Assembly (NCBI GenBank): GCA_039026555.1
Contig: JBCCMB010000113.1
Location: 1 to 9,388 of the forward strand
DNA: 9,388 nucleotides
Source: JBCCMB01 sp039026555
Lineage (GTDB): Bacteria > Pseudomonadota > Alphaproteobacteria > Caulobacterales > Hyphomonadaceae
Direction of reading: 5' to 3'
This document shows positions 6,900 to 9,388 of the stretch, one piece after another. Below the pieces are notes generated by a model. The model saw nothing but the letters and a program-made list of their open reading frames with translations, was not told the DNA's origin and searched no databases. Each line of letters begins with the position of its first letter. Position 1 is the first letter of the stretch. A program made the translations under genes and the position numbers.

Positions 6900-8606
6900 T
6901 TGTCGCAGTTAAGTTCTGAAAAATATCTTAGTAGTTGGCTTTACAAACAGTCTAAGGAAGTTGCCGTACTTATAGCGTCCCGCACGGCGCTAAGGGCATT
7001 GCCGTTTCTCGCCGAACAAAATCCTTATGCGGCAATCATGCCCGCTTTTCGTGCAGTTGCATTTGCCTCGTTCGCTGGCATCTGGCCAAAACATGCAGCG
7101 AAGGCTAAATCCTTCGTTCCTCGTGGCCTTTCTGCAATATCACTTGCCTCCAGCTCTAATGCCGGTCCAGTGCGCGCCGCCGCCGCCGCGGCTCGTACAT
7201 CTGTTACCGCATGCACAGCTCTTAATGCTGCTGATAAAGCGCTTACGACTGCTGCGGCCATTTCCACTATTCGTGCAACAGCTTACGAGCACGCTCTTTC
7301 GGACGGCGAAGTCCTGTTTTGGCGAGATACTTCTGATGACAAAATGATGATCGAAAAAGATCGCAATTTGAGCCGTATGTCCAAAAGTGCGCTTTGGCCG
7401 GGCGGTACACACCGTTTGGTGTCGGATGCATGGTCCAAACTCGTAACAAGTCTCCCAACCGACGAAAACTGGCAAGTCTGGACCGATTGGTATGGAGAAC
7501 GCCTCCACGGCTTTCCAAACGGTCCGCCCATTATGGAGCTAGAGCGCGAGCGGGTTCTGGTATCCAATGAGGATTGGGCGAAGGGCCCCGCCCACGTCAA
7601 TGCGATCATCGCCGAGATTGAGGCGAAGTATCGTCATCCGGCAGCTGACGTCTGGCTGCCACGGGAAGACGAACGACCCGCCGCACTCTCCGACCCAATA
7701 TCCGATGAAGAGGCCGCGCAGCAGGTACAGCAATCGCCAGCCGGCACGCGCGTCAAACGCGGCCCGGACGGGCGTTTTATCGTCGACCCCGATCCGCCGA
7801 CGGAAAATGCGGCGCAGCAGGAACGCCACGCCGGCCTACGCGATTTATTGGAAGAATTATTGGACGTGTGCGCAGGTTATAGGGGCAATCAACTTCCCTT
7901 AAGGATCGTCAAGAACGCCCGCGCCTTGCTGGATGCGCTAGGTGCTGAGCTGGCGGCTATGGATGTCGAGAAGACGGCGCGCCATGGCTTGATACTGCGC
8001 GTCCATGCCGAGCGGGAGGAGGGCGCACAGGCCGAAGACAGGCTGGGCGAACGCGAGTTTCCTAAGGACGTCGCGCCCGTACTGTTCGGTGCGCGCGACG
8101 GCTATAACCGCCTCGCAATTGGCGATGACGCCCTCTTGGCCGCCGATATCGAAGCAGCTGGGCCGGATGCGCAAGATCTGGACGCGGAGCGCGCCGCCGC
8201 CGACAAGCTCTTCAACACTGTTTTCTCGACCGCTGACGAGGTGCTGACCCCCGAACTAATCGATGTGCTGAAAGACGAGCGCGATCTCGCTGCGGAAGCC
8301 TCCGATGAGACGGGCCCCGCCGCCGACCGCGCACAGCGCCGCTGGATCGCCACGGCGACCAATGTCGTGCGGGCGTTTGCAGAGAGCGTGCTGTCTTACA
8401 GCGATAAAGCCAAACGCGCCGGCAAGCGCCTGATCAAGGACGCTGACCGCAGAGTTTTTGATTGGGTCAAAACGTACAAAGACGTTTTAAAGCCGCTTCT
8501 GAACGACCGTTCTGTTCGCAAAGCCCTGTGGGCCCTGATCGAACGCCGTATAAAAGCCGAAGAGAAACGGGAAGCGTCAGACGACCCGCGAGATAAAGAC
8601 CGCTAG
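6900..8606 (+). CDS. uncharacterised 568-residue mostly helical protein
   Basis: I do not recognise a function. No signal peptide, clear membrane helix or catalytic motif is evident. Residues 1-130 look helical and alanine-rich, with an Ala stretch at 91-130. Next comes a Trp-rich block: LWPGG (165-169), DAW (176-178), then W191-W194-W197 in WQVWTDWYGERLHG, and GPAHVNAIIAEI (229-240). From memory, similar WxxWxxWYxxRL and VNA(x)I segments occur in many uncharacterised alphaproteobacterial proteins. Residues 250-305 form a Pro/Asp/Glu-rich linker containing RGPDGRFIVDPDPP. Residues 306-568 are charged and helical, ending in a Lys/Arg/Glu/Asp-rich tail. The start is TTG at 6900. Base composition changes within the gene: bases 6901-6960 are 35% GC and 7321-7380 are 40%, against 68% at 8161-8220 (hand counts). 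That suggests a mosaic or transferred 5' part. It follows the ilv operon after a hairpin and is probably a separate unit. Confidence 0.85.
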   Translation: MSQLSSEKYLSSWLYKQSKEVAVLIASRTALRALPFLAEQNPYAAIMPAFRAVAFASFAGIWPKHAAKAKSFVPRGLSAISLASSSNAGPVRAAAAAARTSVTACTALNAADKALTTAAAISTIRATAYEHALSDGEVLFWRDTSDDKMMIEKDRNLSRMSKSALWPGGTHRLVSDAWSKLVTSLPTDENWQVWTDWYGERLHGFPNGPPIMELERERVLVSNEDWAKGPAHVNAIIAEIEAKYRHPAADVWLPREDERPAALSDPISDEEAAQQVQQSPAGTRVKRGPDGRFIVDPDPPTENAAQQERHAGLRDLLEELLDVCAGYRGNQLPLRIVKNARALLDALGAELAAMDVEKTARHGLILRVHAEREEGAQAEDRLGEREFPKDVAPVLFGARDGYNRLAIGDDALLAADIEAAGPDAQDLDAERAAADKLFNTVFSTADEVLTPELIDVLKDERDLAAEASDETGPAADRAQRRWIATATNVVRAFAESVLSYSDKAKRAGKRLIKDADRRVFDWVKTYKDVLKPLLNDRSVRKALWALIERRIKAEEKREASDDPRDKDR

Positions 8607-8642
8607 CGCGATCGCCATTGACCCAGGCCTACGCGCCGCACT

Positions 8643-8674
8643 AGCGTCGCGCGGAGTAGAGGGGAGCGTCGCGC
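8643..8674 (+). repeat. 10-base direct repeat in the spacer
   Basis: AGCGTCGCGC occurs at 8643-8652 and again at 8665-8674, 22 bases apart start to start, about two DNA turns, upstream of the small membrane protein gene. It could be a paired regulator site or chance in GC-rich sequence. A TTGACCC at 8618-8624 might be a -35, but the matching -10 is poor. Confidence 0.4.
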
Positions 8675-8693
8675 AGATTGCGGCGGGAGAAGC

Positions 8694-8981
8694 ATGATCA
8701 TCGCGACTATTTTTGCGCTTGGCGCGGCGGTTTATGGGATGGGGCAAGCGGAATTGTCGGGCGCCAACCCGCTTTTCGGCGCGGCTTTGTTCGGCGCGAT
8801 CGGCTTTGTGGTCGGGCGTTTGGCGGCGATCGTGCTGCGCACAGCGAGCTCGTTTTTGATGCTGGCGGTGTTGCTGGTGGGCCTGATGGTGGTGTTTCGC
8901 GAACAGATTACGCAGCTCACCGGCATTGATCCGGTTGCTTGGCTGCAATCCGTGATCGGCGAGACGCGCTCCGGCGGTTAG
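8694..8981 (+). CDS. small hypothetical membrane protein, 95 residues
   Basis: Function not recognised. Three hydrophobic stretches are visible: about 2-16, 27-48 and 52-68, separated by short turns (AELSGANP, and LRTAS with an arginine). The C-terminus is a polar, probably cytosolic tail of some 27 residues with one amphipathic stretch (IDPVAWLQSVIGE). This suggests two or three membrane helices in the inner membrane. The ATG follows GGGAGA at 8685-8690 at a short distance. The stop TAG shares four bases with the stop of the minus-strand gene at 8978. GC content and codon use match the neighbouring housekeeping genes, and translation gives a coherent membrane protein rather than random sequence, so I consider it real. 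Confidence 0.75.
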   Translation: MIIATIFALGAAVYGMGQAELSGANPLFGAALFGAIGFVVGRLAAIVLRTASSFLMLAVLLVGLMVVFREQITQLTGIDPVAWLQSVIGETRSGG

Positions 8982-9388
8982 TTCGACAGTCTTACAAACG
9001 CCGCGACTACATAAAGCGCGGCGAGACCGGCGGCGCTGATCCGCACCCAACGCGCGTCAAACCGTCGCCACAACGCAAGGGCGGCGAGGATGAGGCAAAG
9101 CCCCTCCGCCATCATGCCGGCGACGATATTGTGATCCCGATCCCAATAAGAGACGGGCGAGATGAACCGCCAATCGCTGAGCGGCCAGAAATGCCGATGC
9201 GCGTCGTCCGCATGCAGCGGAAAATCAAGCGCGGCGTGAGTAAGCAGGGCCAGCGCGAATAGGGCGACAAGCTCGCACTTCCAAATAAAGCCGATGGAGA
9301 GGATTAGCAGCGCCAGCGGGACGGAGTTGAAGATCGCCCCGATGGTTTGCCAGGGTTCGGACCAGTACGCCTCGTTCCATGTTTCAGA
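8978..9388 (-). CDS. multi-pass membrane protein with His/Asp motif, 5' end cut
   Basis: Reading the minus strand from base 9388 gives 136 residues without a stop, ending in TAA at 8980-8978; the start lies beyond the window. Counting from the edge, hydrophobic helices are seen at about 15-36, 40-56, 96-110 and 117-134. Between the second and third lies a polar loop rich in His, Asp and Trp: HAALDFPLHADDAHRHF (51-67), then WPLSDWRF and SPVSYWDRDH. I recall this AHRHFWPLSDWRF signature from alphaproteobacterial membrane proteins, some labelled (doubtfully) as cobalamin biosynthesis CobQ. The His/Asp layout also recalls membrane-bound metal-dependent hydrolases of the YdjM type. Metal binding is an inference and no function is established. 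The gene converges on the 95-residue protein gene with a 4-base overlap of the stops. Confidence 0.8.
   Translation of the reverse strand, partial: SETWNEAYWSEPWQTIGAIFNSVPLALLILSIGFIWKCELVALFALALLTHAALDFPLHADDAHRHFWPLSDWRFISPVSYWDRDHNIVAGMMAEGLCLILAALALWRRFDARWVRISAAGLAALYVVAAFVRLSN

Noticed and set aside
8577..9050. 157-codon minus-strand frame across the small membrane protein gene
   Set aside because: Arg/His/Ala-rich antisense product without features. It also overlaps the end of the better-supported minus-strand membrane protein in another frame.
8939..9262. 107-codon plus-strand frame at the window's end
   Set aside because: Antisense to the minus-strand membrane protein, whose helices and His/Asp motif look real; the plus-strand product is Arg/Lys/Pro-rich with no structure.

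Overview
The window looks like core chromosome of a GC-rich alphaproteobacterium, most likely of the Caulobacterales/Hyphomonadaceae type. This rests on protein style, on the order serB / miaA / ilvB-ilvN-ilvC, and on a promoter that fits the Caulobacter housekeeping consensus. No search was run, so the taxonomy is inference. There are no mobile elements, tRNAs, rRNAs or CRISPR arrays that I can see.

Layout: (1) 1-1308, the 3' part of a membrane sensor histidine kinase gene cut by the window edge. (2) 1313-2197, serB on the minus strand, converging on the kinase gene with only 4 bases between stops. (3) 2198-2283, a short divergent promoter region. (4) 2284-3225, miaA, starting at GTG. (5) 3200-3409, an ilv control region: a promoter overlapping the miaA stop, an 18-codon leader peptide carrying Ile-Phe-Val-Leu-Val-Ile, and alternative RNA stems ending in an intrinsic terminator. 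(6) 3410-6829, ilvB, ilvN and ilvC, all on the plus strand with gaps of 12 and 48 bases. (7) 6830-6899, a GC-rich nested inverted repeat after ilvC. (8) 6900-8606, a 568-residue uncharacterised protein gene starting at TTG, whose 5' part is clearly poorer in GC than its 3' part. (9) 8694-8981, a 95-residue membrane protein gene. (10) 8978-9388, the 3' part of a minus-strand gene for a multi-pass membrane protein with a His/Asp-rich motif; its stop overlaps that of the previous gene.

How the genes work together: IlvB (catalytic) and IlvN (regulatory) form acetohydroxy acid synthase, and IlvC performs the next step, so the operon supplies the first two common steps of valine, leucine and isoleucine synthesis. 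The leader explains how the cell can tune it. When charged branched-chain tRNAs are scarce, a ribosome stalled on the Ile/Val/Leu codons would hide the first RNA strand, let an antiterminator form and allow read-through into ilvB. This is a second control layer on top of the valine-binding ACT domain of IlvN. The most interesting regions are this complete attenuator and the mosaic 568-residue protein. The rest is ordinary housekeeping sequence.
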